64,000 bases of DNA from an uncultured Clostridium sp. (GTDB taxonomy: Bacteria > Bacillota > Clostridia > TANB77 > CAG-508), in assembly GCA_902496295.1 (NCBI GenBank), contig CABVAF010000001.1, forward strand, positions 199,036 to 263,035. The letters run 5' to 3'. Numbering within the stretch: the stretch's first letter is position 1; each line of letters begins with the position of its first letter. Position numbers and translations under genes: made by a program. This document shows, piece after piece, positions 15,520 to 24,925 of this stretch. A model generated the notes under the pieces. The model was not told where the DNA came from, did not search any database, and saw nothing but the letters and a program-made list of their open reading frames with translations.

Positions 15520-16410
15520 ATGGAAATTAATTATACAGTAAAAGAAAATAACAAAACTATAAAACAAATTTTAAAAGAAAATTTGTTTATTTCTGATAAA
15601 CTTTTAACTTTTTTAAAGAATAATAAATTAATTACACTTAACAATAGTAGCATAACTAATCTTAATATTTATGTCACACCCAATGATGTAATTATAGTAA
15701 ATTTAGACTTTGAAGAAGATAATAGTAATATTGTACCTATAGAAATGAACTTAGATATTCTTTATGAAGATGAATCTTTGCTTATATTAAACAAGCCTGT
15801 TGGAATACCTGTACATCCTTCAATTCTCCATTATACTAATAGCTTGTCAAATGGAGTAAAGTACTATTTTGATACAATCAATTTAAAGAAAAAAATAAGA
15901 CCTGTAAACAGACTAGACAGAAATACTTCTGGTATTGTTATATTTGCTAAAAATCAATATGTTCAAGAATGTTTAATACATCAAATGCAAACAAAAGATT
16001 TTAAAAAATTTTACTTAGCAGTTATAGAAGGTCACTTGGATAGGTTAGAAGGAACTATCAGTGCACCAATAGCTAGAAAGGAAAACAGCATTATAGAAAG
16101 ATGCATAGATAAGAATGGAGAAAATGCTATTACCCACTACAAAGTTTTAGAGCAAAATTTTGAAAGAAACTATGACTTAATAGAGTGTTTACTTGAAACT
16201 GGTAGAACACATCAAATTAGAGTACACTTTTCATATATAGGTCATCCTTTAATTGGTGATACACTATATGGTAATACATCTACTTACATTAATAGACAAG
16301 CTCTCCATGCATACAAAGTAGAATTTATACACCCTATAACTAATAAACATATGCAATTTACGGCTGATTTGCCAAAAGATTTTTCCTTATTTTTGATATA
16401 CTCAAGCTAA
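15520..16410 (+). CDS. RluA-family pseudouridine synthase
   Basis: A 296-residue protein with an N-terminal S4-like region (about 1-65) and an RluA catalytic domain. The catalytic Asp is in NRLDRNTSG, where the usual first His is replaced by Asn. Further family blocks are LNKPVGIPVHPS, LLETGRTHQIRVH and GHPLIGDTLYG. It isomerises uridines in rRNA or tRNA; the exact site cannot be told from sequence. One of only three plus-strand genes here. Its last 53 bases overlap the convergent gene at 16358-16771. Confidence 0.9.
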   Translation: MEINYTVKENNKTIKQILKENLFISDKLLTFLKNNKLITLNNSSITNLNIYVTPNDVIIVNLDFEEDNSNIVPIEMNLDILYEDESLLILNKPVGIPVHPSILHYTNSLSNGVKYYFDTINLKKKIRPVNRLDRNTSGIVIFAKNQYVQECLIHQMQTKDFKKFYLAVIEGHLDRLEGTISAPIARKENSIIERCIDKNGENAITHYKVLEQNFERNYDLIECLLETGRTHQIRVHFSYIGHPLIGDTLYGNTSTYINRQALHAYKVEFIHPITNKHMQFTADLPKDFSLFLIYSS

Positions 16411-16771
16411 TAATTCCGATAATTAATTTTGTTACTATTATCTCTAATGTAAGTAAGAAATCAGTTATATCTTGATTAAATAATTCTACATATATTTTTC
16501 CTAAGTTTTGGTTATGTTCTGCTGAAAAACCTTTTTTCTTTAATTGATTATCATCAATATAGTAAACTGTAAACTTTTCTGGTGGATGAAGACCTATATT
16601 TTCCCTTGTTGCAAATAATACTTGTGCATTTTCTAATTTTAAACATTGCTTTTGTTCATTAGTAATATACATAATTCTAGTAAAATAATTTGTATAATAT
16701 AACCATGGTATCAATATCACTAATAAAGTTATTAAAGTTGCTAAAAATATACATAAAAATTTTTTAATCAT
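16358..16771 (-). CDS. Hypothetical small membrane protein
   Basis: A 137-residue protein with an N-terminal membrane helix (about 4-26), a polar extracytoplasmic middle (VLFATRENIGLHPPEKFTVYY) and a second helix near the C-terminus (about 104-124). I do not recognise it. The start has AAAGGTG upstream. The C-terminus overlaps the pseudouridine synthase gene on the other strand. Its layout (helix, soluble domain, helix) resembles the 143-residue protein encoded just upstream, and the two may be distant relatives. Confidence 0.6.
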   Translation of the reverse strand: MIKKFLCIFLATLITLLVILIPWLYYTNYFTRIMYITNEQKQCLKLENAQVLFATRENIGLHPPEKFTVYYIDDNQLKKKGFSAEHNQNLGKIYVELFNQDITDFLLTLEIIVTKLIIGIISLSISKIRKNLLANQP

Positions 16772-16894
16772 TATAAAATCACCTTTATTAAAATATATAC
16801 ATATGTTCTTTAGTTGTCAATGCTATATCTATTTTGTTACAATCTTGAATACATTTGCCGATTTCGATATATATCCACAACTGTAACTTGTATT

Positions 16895-17326
16895 TCATAT
16901 CCTTTCTTTTTGATTTTTTATGTAAATGATCATCTCCATAATTCCATAAATGCTACATCCTATTACTATCATTATAGCCAAAATTGAATTAATTTTGGCT
17001 ATTTTCCCATTACTATATCCGTTATCTCTTATGTATCTTTTTAGGTCTAAATTATCATTATCATCATATAAAGCTTCTCTTTTCTCTCCATCTCCGTATT
17101 CTATAAATAAATACCAATCTCCAAATCCAGCCATATATCCTATTTTTTTTATTGGTTTCTCTATTAGATTGTTATCATTAATTAAACTATTAACCAATTT
17201 AGCATCTTCTTCGTCTATATTTATGTAATAGACATTCTTTAACAGATTAATAAAATTAAATGGTATTGATATTAAACATACAATAACTATTATAGTAATT
17301 ATAAATATCCTTATTCTTTTTCTCAT
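16895..17326 (-). CDS. Hypothetical small membrane protein
   Basis: A 143-residue protein with hydrophobic segments near both ends (about 6-28 and 110-135) and an acidic soluble middle that includes IDEEDAKLVNSLI and FGDWYLFIEYGDGEKREAL. I place the start at ATG 17326, six bases after GGAG, in place of an upstream in-frame ATG without a binding site. No family is recognised. It lies downstream of rnpB and its terminator. Confidence 0.6.
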   Translation of the reverse strand: MRKRIRIFIITIIVIVCLISIPFNFINLLKNVYYINIDEEDAKLVNSLINDNNLIEKPIKKIGYMAGFGDWYLFIEYGDGEKREALYDDNDNLDLKRYIRDNGYSNGKIAKINSILAIMIVIGCSIYGIMEMIIYIKNQKERI

Positions 17327-17397
17327 ATAAATCTCCATTTTTCTTTTTATTTTAACTCTATCATTAGATTTTTACAAGTCTTACGCTATTATCGCAC

Positions 17398-17434
17398 ATA
17401 AAAATGAGGAAGCTAAAAGCCTCCTCATTTTTGC
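17398..17434 (-). terminator. Intrinsic terminator of rnpB
   Basis: AAAAATGAGGA and TCCTCATTTTT form a perfect 11-bp stem with flanking T runs, a few bases after the RNase P RNA 3' end. It may work in both directions. Confidence 0.85.
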
Positions 17435-17436
17435 TA

Positions 17437-17780
17437 AAGTAAATCTATAAGCCGGGTTCTGTCTAGGACAGTCATTTATCTAGTACATATATTGCTATAT
17501 GTCTTATGCCACCAAATTAAGAAGACGACGAGCAGTCTTAACCTTCTTGTCTCGGTGTTGCTCCAGATGGGGTTTACACAGTCCCAGTATGTCACCATAC
17601 CAGCGGTAGGCTCTTACCCTGCCTTTTCATCCTTACCTATATAATAGGCGGTTATTTTCTGTTGCACTTTCCTTAAGGTTTCCCTCACTGGACGTTATCC
17701 AGCATCATTGCTCTGTGGAGCCCGGACTTTCCTCGTACGCTATCTTTCGACATTGCTATACGCGACTGTCCAATTTACTT
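17437..17780 (-). ncRNA. rnpB: RNase P RNA, class A
   Basis: The minus strand carries the hallmark segments of bacterial RNase P RNA in order: GAGGAAAGTCCGGGCTCC near the 5' end (P4 and CR-I), CCAGTGAGGGAAACC, GGTAAGAGCCTACCGC, and ACAGAACCCGGCTTAT at the 3' end. The terminal helix P1 is formed by AAGTAAAT (17773-17780) and ATTTACTT (17437-17444), which sets the ends. The RNA is the catalytic part of the enzyme that makes tRNA 5' ends. It fills most of the stretch between the genes at 17326 and 17882. Confidence 0.97.
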
Positions 17781-17794
17781 ATACATGCATTATA

Positions 17795-17823
17795 ATTATA
17801 CTATATTTTTCATTATAAATCAA
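17795..17823 (-). promoter_or_regulatory. rnpB promoter
   Basis: On the minus strand TTGATT (17818-17823), a 17-base spacer and TATAAT (17795-17800) lie about 15-20 bases upstream of the mature RNase P RNA 5' end. Confidence 0.65.
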
Positions 17824-17881
17824 TTTTTATTCAAGCATATTTTTTAATAATATGCATACTCTAAATAAATCTTATATTTCT

Positions 17882-18796
17882 TTATTCTAAACTTTGTATT
17901 TCTTGCATAAAATTCTTATAATTAATATAAAATATATCCACATCTTTAGAACTTGTACTTCTTTGTAATTCTTTTAATAATATATATGTTTGGCTAACTC
18001 CTGCAGGATTTTTGCTATTCATTTCAACATTATTAATTATCCCGCCATATTCATTTAATGCATTGTCCAGTCTTTTATTTATTTCGTCCCAATTCTGGTC
18101 CTCTGTCAGCACATAAGCATTTAACACTTGTAGTTTTGTATCTAACAAATTAGTAAAAATATCATCTGTTGAATTGCTACTATACTTAGGAAGTAATGCA
18201 TATAATTTAAGCAAATTGTTCATTGTGTCTTTCTTATTTTCATCTTTGGCACTTTTTGTAGCATCATTAAGAAAAATGTTAAATGATAGTATATCTTCGC
18301 TATTTATACTTAACCCATTCATATCTAACGCAATTGTACTCCATGATGAATATAACGACTCTAATATTCCCTTTAGTAAATTCCAATCTGTATCTTTTCC
18401 TCTAGTAGTCAATACTCCATTTTTCTCCATGGTCATTATACTTTGTGTTTGTGAAGAATTTCCTGAATCCTGGCTACTACTTTGAGATTCCCCACCTTCT
18501 TGGCTCAAACTTTCAGAAGCTTGTCCATCTTGAGTAGAACTTTGATTTTGTTGTCCAGTTTCTTCACCTTGGTTTGATTGAATATTTCTACTAGACACTT
18601 TGTAATTATCATAAGATAAGTTATTTATTATATTTAATGTGGATATAATAGTATTATCTAGATAAGATATTTCCTCTTTAACTTTTGCCTTTAACTTTTC
18701 ATTACTATCTTGGTTATCTTGATTAGAACATCCTGTTAAAACAAATATTAACATAAACATTAAAATAATATACAAATACTTAATATTCTTTCTCAT
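17882..18796 (-). CDS. Putative lipoprotein
   Basis: A 304-residue secreted protein with a type II signal peptide: basic start, hydrophobic core and lipobox LTGC with the modified Cys at residue 23. Residues about 75-120 form a low-complexity Ser/Gln/Gly linker. The rest is helical and Asn/Asp-rich, with no domain that I recognise. It lies upstream of rnpB and is transcribed alone. A surface-anchored role is likely from the signal; nothing more can be said. Confidence 0.75.
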   Translation of the reverse strand: MRKNIKYLYIILMFMLIFVLTGCSNQDNQDSNEKLKAKVKEEISYLDNTIISTLNIINNLSYDNYKVSSRNIQSNQGEETGQQNQSSTQDGQASESLSQEGGESQSSSQDSGNSSQTQSIMTMEKNGVLTTRGKDTDWNLLKGILESLYSSWSTIALDMNGLSINSEDILSFNIFLNDATKSAKDENKKDTMNNLLKLYALLPKYSSNSTDDIFTNLLDTKLQVLNAYVLTEDQNWDEINKRLDNALNEYGGIINNVEMNSKNPAGVSQTYILLKELQRSTSSKDVDIFYINYKNFMQEIQSLE

Positions 18797-18958
18797 TATA
18801 AAATTCTTCCCTTCTAATTTTCTATTTTACACAATAATACTTTTTCTTATATTATTCTTGCCTAAAAATTACATTTTATTCTAAGTATAGTTATAATAAT
18901 ATTGATTTATAATAATTTTATAAATTAATTCTTCAAAGAAAGGATTACTTATTCTAAT

Positions 18959-19282
18959 ATGGAAAGTACAGTTAGGTTATATAGCTCAAAATTTGGGGAA
19001 ATATCCAAATTCTTAAGCAAATTTTTTAGTGATTATGAAAATTTTATAGATAAAGCTGCCAACAAACACACACAAGAAAGCGTAAACAAACGAGCTCTAG
19101 AATGGGAAAAGAGCTACCGTAATCCTGTTGAAATTGCAGATATTATTGGAGCTCTTATTGAAAATAATGACAAATTTAAAATAAATATGTGGATTAGTAT
19201 TGACGAAGGAATTTTTATAAATGTTACAGATTATAATGCAGACGAAATAATTAGATATTTATATGAAAGATTCCCATGGTAA
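18959..19282 (+). CDS. Hypothetical protein
   Basis: A 107-residue soluble protein on the plus strand, beginning MESTVRLYSSKFGEISKFL and ending IIRYLYERFPW, with an alternating helix-strand pattern. It carries no motif that I can name. An AAAGGA precedes the ATG at a somewhat long distance (about 13-15 bases), so start strength is uncertain. It converges on gpsA, and the hairpin at 19302-19351 separates the two. Confidence 0.6.
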   Translation: MESTVRLYSSKFGEISKFLSKFFSDYENFIDKAANKHTQESVNKRALEWEKSYRNPVEIADIIGALIENNDKFKINMWISIDEGIFINVTDYNADEIIRYLYERFPW

Positions 19283-19301
19283 AATAAACTTATTTTAATA
19301 C

Positions 19302-19351
19302 AAAAAATACACCTCCAAACGTTAGGTTTTTGTCTAACTTTTTGGGGTGTA
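19302..19351 (-). terminator. Terminator between convergent genes
   Basis: ACACCTCCAAA and TTTTTGGGGTGT plus an inner GTTAG/CTAAC pair form a hairpin, followed on the minus strand by TATTTTTTG, ending gpsA. The outer ACACC/GGTGT and inner GTTAG layout matches the hairpin at 1-50. Confidence 0.75.
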
Positions 19352-19357
19352 CTTCAT

Positions 19358-20341
19358 TTATTCACTCTTTTTCTCACGAGTCATTAATCTTGTTACTGCT
19401 TCATTTGGTTTTAAACCATTATATAATACATCATATACTGCATTTACAATTGGCATTTCAATATTATACTTTTTCGCTAAAGCATGTGCAACATCTATAT
19501 TATCCACACTTTCAATTGTCATACCAATTTCTTTCTTTGTTTCTTCTAGTGTCATTCCTCTTCCTATGCATCTCCCTGCTCTTCTATTTCTACTATGCTC
19601 ACTTAAACATGTTACAATTAAATCTCCTAAACCAGTTAAACCATAAAAAGTTTCTTTATTAGCTCCCATTGCCACACCTAAATTTGTTATTTCCTTTAAT
19701 CCTCTTGTAATAAGTGCTGCCAAAGTATTATCTCCTAGTTTCTGCTCTACTGCTATACCTGCACAAAATGCAATTATATTTTTTAGTGCTGCACCAAGTT
19801 CTACTCCTTTTACATCTTTACTTGTATAAATACGTAAATGCTCATCCATAAAAGTATCTTGAATTGTAGATAAAACCTCTTCATTTTTTGAAGCTATTAC
19901 AATTGCTGTTGGAATCTGAATTGATACCTCTTCTGCATGACTTGGTCCACAAAAAATTCCATACTTTGCATTTGGAATTTCTTCTTCTACGATTTCACTT
20001 AAAGTATATAATGTATCTGATTCGAATCCCTTTGAACAAACCGCTATTATTTGATCTCTTACATAGTCTTTATATTTTTTTATAGTATCTCTTACAAATT
20101 TAGATGGTGTAACATGTAAAATAATATCTGCATCTGAAACAACTTCCTCTATATTTGTACTACAATAAATACTTTCTGGCATTTTAGCATCTGGTAAAAA
20201 TTTGCACTTTTTTTCATTATTAATTAAGTTTGCTTCTTCTTCCGAAAAAGACCATATTTTTACTTCATTACCTAAATTAGAAGCATGAATTGCTAAAGCG
20301 CAACCCCAACTTCCGCTTCCTATAACAGCTATTTTCTTCAC
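19358..20341 (-). CDS. gpsA: NAD(P)-dependent glycerol-3-phosphate dehydrogenase
   Basis: A 327-residue enzyme that reduces dihydroxyacetone phosphate to sn-glycerol 3-phosphate for phospholipid synthesis. The Rossmann loop GSGSWGCALA is at residues 8-17, followed by GIFCGPSHAEEV, the catalytic-lysine region ELGAALKNIIAFCAG and the RNRRAGR/GLTGLGDLIVTC blocks. Gene order der-plsY-gpsA is conserved in Firmicutes and links it to PlsY, which uses its product. Confidence 0.96.
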   Translation of the reverse strand: MKKIAVIGSGSWGCALAIHASNLGNEVKIWSFSEEEANLINNEKKCKFLPDAKMPESIYCSTNIEEVVSDADIILHVTPSKFVRDTIKKYKDYVRDQIIAVCSKGFESDTLYTLSEIVEEEIPNAKYGIFCGPSHAEEVSIQIPTAIVIASKNEEVLSTIQDTFMDEHLRIYTSKDVKGVELGAALKNIIAFCAGIAVEQKLGDNTLAALITRGLKEITNLGVAMGANKETFYGLTGLGDLIVTCLSEHSRNRRAGRCIGRGMTLEETKKEIGMTIESVDNIDVAHALAKKYNIEMPIVNAVYDVLYNGLKPNEAVTRLMTREKKSE

Positions 20342-20393
20342 TTTACTTTCTCCTTTAGTTTTATTTTATATTAAATTATTCCTCTGAAATATT

Positions 20394-20442
20394 AAAACTA
20401 AAACAATATTTACAATTAATAATTAAATATTATTTTAGTTTT
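20394..20442 (-). repeat. 18-bp AT-only inverted repeat between plsY and gpsA
   Basis: AAAACTAAAACAATATTT (20394-20411) pairs with AAATATTATTTTAGTTTT (20425-20442) with one mismatch. It has almost no G or C, so it is a weak terminator at best; it could stabilise RNA ends. Nothing else is seen in this gap. Confidence 0.5.
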
Positions 20443-20485
20443 ACAATGCTAAATTATTAAATGTTTTACAATTAAATAAATATTA

Positions 20486-21130
20486 TTATTTTAAATTACT
20501 TTTTTTAAAACTAATTTTATTCTCTTTTCCTGTAAATATTCTTTTTAAGTTTTCTCTATGATTAAATAACACTAAAGCAGCTATTATTATACTAAATATT
20601 AAATAACTCCAATTGTTAACTGGTACAATGTAATTTTGACCTATAAACACTACTAAAACTGGGAATAATACCGCTGCTGCAATAGAACCTACAGACACCA
20701 TTCTTGTAATTGCCATTAAAATTAATGCAAATACTAAACAAATTAATCCAATTTGCCAGTTAATCATTAATAATACTCCTAATGAAGTAGCAATTCCCTT
20801 TCCACCTTTAAAACCAAAGAAAATTGGAAAAGTATGTCCCACAATTACAAATATTCCTGCTAATTGTACAAGTAAAGCATCATCTAAACCATCTACAATA
20901 TTTCCTATTAATATGGCTATTAAAATAACAACTACACCTTTTAAAATATCACATAAAAGTGTTATAATTGCTGCTTTAACTCCAACACTTCTTAACATAT
21001 TTGTAGTTCCAGCATTTCCGCTTCCCTTTTCTCTTACATCAAATCCTGCCATTCTTTTACTAATAATAACTGAAAAATTAATACTTCCAACTAAATATGC
21101 AATAATTGCAATAATAATATATGCTGCCAT
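20486..21130 (-). CDS. plsY: Acyl-phosphate glycerol-3-phosphate acyltransferase
   Basis: A 214-residue integral membrane enzyme with about seven hydrophobic segments. The three active-site loops are present: GSGNAGTTNMLR (about 36-47), HTFPIFFGFKGGKGIATSLG (about 98-117) and the C-terminal FNHRENLKRIFTGKENK. PlsY transfers the acyl group from acyl phosphate to glycerol 3-phosphate, the first step of phospholipid synthesis. It lies between der and gpsA, whose product is its substrate. Confidence 0.95.
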   Translation of the reverse strand: MAAYIIIAIIAYLVGSINFSVIISKRMAGFDVREKGSGNAGTTNMLRSVGVKAAIITLLCDILKGVVVILIAILIGNIVDGLDDALLVQLAGIFVIVGHTFPIFFGFKGGKGIATSLGVLLMINWQIGLICLVFALILMAITRMVSVGSIAAAVLFPVLVVFIGQNYIVPVNNWSYLIFSIIIAALVLFNHRENLKRIFTGKENKISFKKSNLK

Positions 21131-21201
21131 AATTTAACTTCCTTTCCTCAATTTTTATATAACCTTATTTGTAAAGTTCTAATTTATTTTATACCACCTA
21201 T

Positions 21202-21234
21202 AAAAAAATAGCAAGACTATCCTGCTATTTTTTT
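21202..21234 (-). terminator. Intrinsic terminator just after der
   Basis: AAAAAATAGCA and TGCTATTTTTT form a perfect stem directly after the der stop codon, with T runs on both sides. It would reduce read-through into plsY and gpsA. Confidence 0.8.
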
Positions 21235-21235
21235 C

Positions 21236-22564
21236 TTAATATTCTTTCTCTCCTCTTTCTCTTACAATCATTCTAATTGGTGTTCCTTCTAATCCAAACT
21301 CTTTTCTTATTTGATTAGACAAATACCTTTCGTATGAAAAGTGAAATAACTTTTTATCATTTACAAATACCACAAATGTTGGTGGTTTTGTAGAAGCTTG
21401 CGTCATGTAATATATTCTTAATCTTTTTCCTTTATCTGTTGGTGGCTGAACAATTGCTATAGCCTCATTTAACACTTGATTTAGTACAGATGTAGAAACT
21501 CTTAGTGCATTCTGATTTGCTACATTATTAATCATACTAAATAACTTATCTACCCTTTGACCAGTTTTAGCTGATATAAATATAATTGGTGCATATGATA
21601 AGTACGATAATTTATTATATACGTCTTTTTTATATTTTTCTAATGTTCCATTTTCTTTCTCGTATTCGTCCCATTTATTTACTACAATAATAATACCTTT
21701 GCCAGCTTCATGTGCCTCACCTGCAATTGTTGCATCTTGAGCAGTTACCCCTTCATTTGCATCTATCATAAGTAAACACACATCTGCTCTTTCCACAGCA
21801 AGAAGGGTTCTCATTATACTGTATTTTTCTAAATTATCTTCAATTTTACTTTTTCTTCTTATACCTGCCGTATCTATAAAAACATATTTACCATATTCAT
21901 TTTCAAACTCAGAATCTATTGCGTCTCTTGTTGTACCTGCAATATTACTTACTATAACTCTATTTTCTCCTAAAATTTTATTTACTAGTGAAGACTTCCC
22001 AACATTTGGCTTTCCTATAATTGCAACCTTTATTGTTAAATCATCTTCTGCATTTTCTTCTTCAGGTGGCAATTTCTCATATATTGCATCTAATACATCT
22101 CCAATACCTTTTGCATTTGCCGCAGATACTGGATATGGGTCACCTAACCCTAAATTATAAAATTCGTATAGTTCTGCTGGTTCCTTTCCATAAGTATCTG
22201 ATTTATTACAAACTAAAATAACAGGTTTTTTTGATTTTCTAAGCATTAATGCTATGTCTTCATCTGCTGCTGTAATTCCTTGCTTTATATCAGTTATAAA
22301 CACTATAACATCTGCCAAGCTAATAGCTATATCTGCTTGTCTTCTCATTTGAGATAATATAACATCATCTGACTCTGGTTCTATTCCACCAGTATCTATT
22401 AAAGTAAAATCTCTACCTCTCCAGTTTGCATCTGCTGTAATTCTGTCTCTGGTAACTCCTGGAACGTCTTCTACTATAGAAATTCTTTTTCCTACTATAT
22501 AATTAAAAAAAGTAGACTTTCCAACATTTGGTCTACCTATAATTGCTACTGCTGGTTTTGACAT
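21236..22564 (-). CDS. der: Ribosome assembly GTPase Der (EngA)
   Basis: A 442-residue protein with the tandem G domains unique to Der: GRPNVGKST (about 10-18) and GKPNVGKSS in the second domain, each with its DTGG or DTAG switch and NKSD or NKWD specificity motif, followed by the KH-like C-terminal domain. It acts in 50S ribosomal subunit maturation. It heads the der-plsY-gpsA cluster. Confidence 0.97.
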   Translation of the reverse strand: MSKPAVAIIGRPNVGKSTFFNYIVGKRISIVEDVPGVTRDRITADANWRGRDFTLIDTGGIEPESDDVILSQMRRQADIAISLADVIVFITDIKQGITAADEDIALMLRKSKKPVILVCNKSDTYGKEPAELYEFYNLGLGDPYPVSAANAKGIGDVLDAIYEKLPPEEENAEDDLTIKVAIIGKPNVGKSSLVNKILGENRVIVSNIAGTTRDAIDSEFENEYGKYVFIDTAGIRRKSKIEDNLEKYSIMRTLLAVERADVCLLMIDANEGVTAQDATIAGEAHEAGKGIIIVVNKWDEYEKENGTLEKYKKDVYNKLSYLSYAPIIFISAKTGQRVDKLFSMINNVANQNALRVSTSVLNQVLNEAIAIVQPPTDKGKRLRIYYMTQASTKPPTFVVFVNDKKLFHFSYERYLSNQIRKEFGLEGTPIRMIVRERGEKEY

Positions 22565-22620
22565 TTTCTCACCTTCTTATAAAATACTTTAACCTCATAC
22601 TATTTTACTATACATAAGAA

Positions 22621-22657
22621 AAAATAGCAAGTCTAAACTGTTTAAACTTGCTATTTT
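22621..22657 (-). terminator. Intrinsic terminator after the amylase gene
   Basis: AAAATAGCAAGT and ACTTGCTATTTT form a 12-bp perfect stem; it lies between the amylase stop (22730) and der. Confidence 0.8.
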
Positions 22658-22729
22658 AAAGCATTTATCATAAAAACTACACTTATTTTACATTTAACTC
22701 TTCACTTGCCATTTTAATAAATTTTATAA

Positions 22730-24193
22730 TTATTCATATATACTATTCTTTTTTATCCATACAGATACACTTCCACCGTTGCAATAAAATATTCCATTTC
22801 CTTCACTATCTACATATACAGTTTCTTTTAAATTGCCTGTGCAGTCATATAAAATAGAGTTAGCAAGCCTTGTACCAACATTCATCTGTTTAGATCCTCC
22901 TGGTCCATCTGACATTACTACAGCCATTCCAGAATCTGTGTGCTCATAATCTCCAGATAAGGTCCATCCGATAATGTTTGGGTGGTCAAAATAATCTCTT
23001 AAATCTCCATATGCAAAATATTTTCTTGCCATTATTAATTTCTCTAGTATATCTTTTTTATCTTGAATATTATCATGTGGAATTCCATAGTAATCTCCGT
23101 AAAATATGCATGGCAACCCAGCTTTTCTTAATAAAATAATTGCATAAGCTAAAGGTTTAAACCAATCTTGAACCCATGAATATAAAGATTGCCCAGGCTG
23201 TGTATCATGATTATCTACAAATGTTACAGCTTTGTCAGGATTTGCTTTAACTAAACTATTATCAAGTATAGTCCTCATATCAAAGTTTCCACCACTATTT
23301 GATGCATTAAAGAAATTATAGTGAAGCGGAACATCAAATAACTTCATTACTCCATCTGTTTCTTTTATATAATTTTGTAATGACATTAAATTTGTTGTCC
23401 AATACTCTCCTACTGCTGGAAGTTCTTTTCCTGTTTGGGTCCTTAAATTTTTTAACCATTTTTCAAGAAAATCTGCTCTAATATGTTTTACTGCATCTAG
23501 CCTAAACTCATCAATGTTTGTTATATCTAAATACCATTTTCCCCATTTTATTAGCTCGTCAGATACATCAACATTATTAAAATCTATGTCACAGCCCATT
23601 AAATAGTCATAATTTCCATTTTCTTTATCTACATCATTATCCCAATGCTTTCCATAAAACTTAAAAATACCATGTTTCTTCTCTTTATCGTCCCAATCTG
23701 TTCCATGAAAATGTGTCCAATTCCATTTAAAGTCTGAATACTTATTATTTCTTGCATCAAAATTATATTTAGTCCATGCCTCTATAAGTTTTGGCTCAGA
23801 TATATCCACATTTCTATTATTGCCCATCTCTTCTGTTGCCATAACTTCTTCTTTATCGTCTGCACCCATTCTATGATTAAATACAATGTCAGCTATAACG
23901 GAAATTCCATTACCTTTTAATGTTTTTATTGCATCAATATACTCTTGCTTTGTACCATATTTTGTTTCTATGCTTCCTTTTTGATTAAACTCGCCTAAAT
24001 CATATAGGTCATAAACAGCATATCCTGTATCATTTTTTCCTCCTATGCATTTATATGCAGGAGGTAACCATATAGATGTTATTCCAATAGTCTCTAAATA
24101 GCTGGCTTGTGTTCGTACTTTCTCCCATAGTTTACACTCAGGACTTAAGTACCATTCAAAATATTGCATCATTGTTTCATTTATTTTGCTCAC
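22730..24193 (-). CDS. Alpha-amylase, GH13, cytoplasmic type
   Basis: A 487-residue glycoside hydrolase family 13 enzyme. It starts NETMMQYFEWYL like the bacterial liquefying amylases. The catalytic residues lie in EFRLDAVKHI (nucleophile Asp), PAVGEYW (acid/base Glu) and FVDNHDT (third Asp). There is no signal peptide, so it should act inside the cell on glycogen or imported maltodextrins. I choose GTG 24193, which has GAGAGG six bases upstream. A terminator follows. Confidence 0.9.
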   Translation of the reverse strand: MSKINETMMQYFEWYLSPECKLWEKVRTQASYLETIGITSIWLPPAYKCIGGKNDTGYAVYDLYDLGEFNQKGSIETKYGTKQEYIDAIKTLKGNGISVIADIVFNHRMGADDKEEVMATEEMGNNRNVDISEPKLIEAWTKYNFDARNNKYSDFKWNWTHFHGTDWDDKEKKHGIFKFYGKHWDNDVDKENGNYDYLMGCDIDFNNVDVSDELIKWGKWYLDITNIDEFRLDAVKHIRADFLEKWLKNLRTQTGKELPAVGEYWTTNLMSLQNYIKETDGVMKLFDVPLHYNFFNASNSGGNFDMRTILDNSLVKANPDKAVTFVDNHDTQPGQSLYSWVQDWFKPLAYAIILLRKAGLPCIFYGDYYGIPHDNIQDKKDILEKLIMARKYFAYGDLRDYFDHPNIIGWTLSGDYEHTDSGMAVVMSDGPGGSKQMNVGTRLANSILYDCTGNLKETVYVDSEGNGIFYCNGGSVSVWIKKNSIYE

Positions 24194-24272
24194 AAGTATC
24201 CTCTCCAATTCTATTAGTTACAAAATTATTTTAATATTAGATTTTTATAAAGTACTAAATATAATCTAAAAT

Positions 24273-24770
24273 TTAATAAGTTATTTTACCATCTAATAAA
24301 TCATCTTGTTCTATCCAGTCTTTTACGTCTATTACATCATATTCTTCGCATTTCTGCCCTCTTACTACTACTTTAGAAATTCCTGCATTTATAATAAGCT
24401 TTTTACACATTTGGCAAGAATTTGCCCCTGGTTCAAACTCACCATTATCTACTCTATATGCTACTAAATATAGGGTTCCTCCAATCATATCTTTTCTTCT
24501 TGCACTTATAATAGCATTTTGCTCCGCATGAACACTTCTACAAGCATCATATCCAGCATGTCTTACATCTGGAAAGATTTTTTTCTTAGTACAAAAACCT
24601 AAGTCTATACAATTTTTTCTACCTCTTGGTGCTCCATTATATCCTGTAGCTATTATCTCATCATTATTAACAATAATGCATCCAACTTTTTTTCTTAAAC
24701 ATGTACTTCTATCTGCTACAGCTTTTGCTACATTTAAGTAGTAATTTACTTTATCTATTCTTTCTGTCAT
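24273..24770 (-). CDS. dCMP deaminase family protein
   Basis: A 165-residue zinc deaminase. The zinc His and catalytic Glu are in HAEQNAI, and the two zinc Cys are in SCQMCKK. The N-terminal STCLRKKVGCIIV and GYNGAPRG blocks are typical of deoxycytidylate deaminases (ComEB-like). The product dUMP feeds thymidylate synthesis. The more usual PC before the first zinc Cys is replaced by SC. ATG 24770 has AAAGGAG upstream. Confidence 0.88.
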   Translation of the reverse strand: MTERIDKVNYYLNVAKAVADRSTCLRKKVGCIIVNNDEIIATGYNGAPRGRKNCIDLGFCTKKKIFPDVRHAGYDACRSVHAEQNAIISARRKDMIGGTLYLVAYRVDNGEFEPGANSCQMCKKLIINAGISKVVVRGQKCEEYDVIDVKDWIEQDDLLDGKITY

Positions 24771-24837
24771 CTTTTTCTCCTTTATATTTTTTTATCATTC
24801 TATCACAAATGAATAGAAACGTCAAAAAGAAAAACAC

Positions 24838-24880
24838 ATAAAACAAAAGAAGCGGAAACTTTTATATTTCCACTTCCTAT
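24838..24880 (-). terminator. Intrinsic terminator after rpmF
   Basis: On the minus strand GAAGTGGAAA pairs with TTTCCGCTTC (one G-T pair), followed by TTTTGTTTT. Confidence 0.7.
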
Positions 24881-24925
24881 AATTTTTAATATAACATTAA
24901 ATATCCTAAAATTTATTTAGGTAAA

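Noticed and set aside
17437..17780. A protein-coding reading of the gap between 17.3 and 17.9 kb
   Set aside because: The conserved RNase P RNA segments and P1 helix explain the whole stretch.
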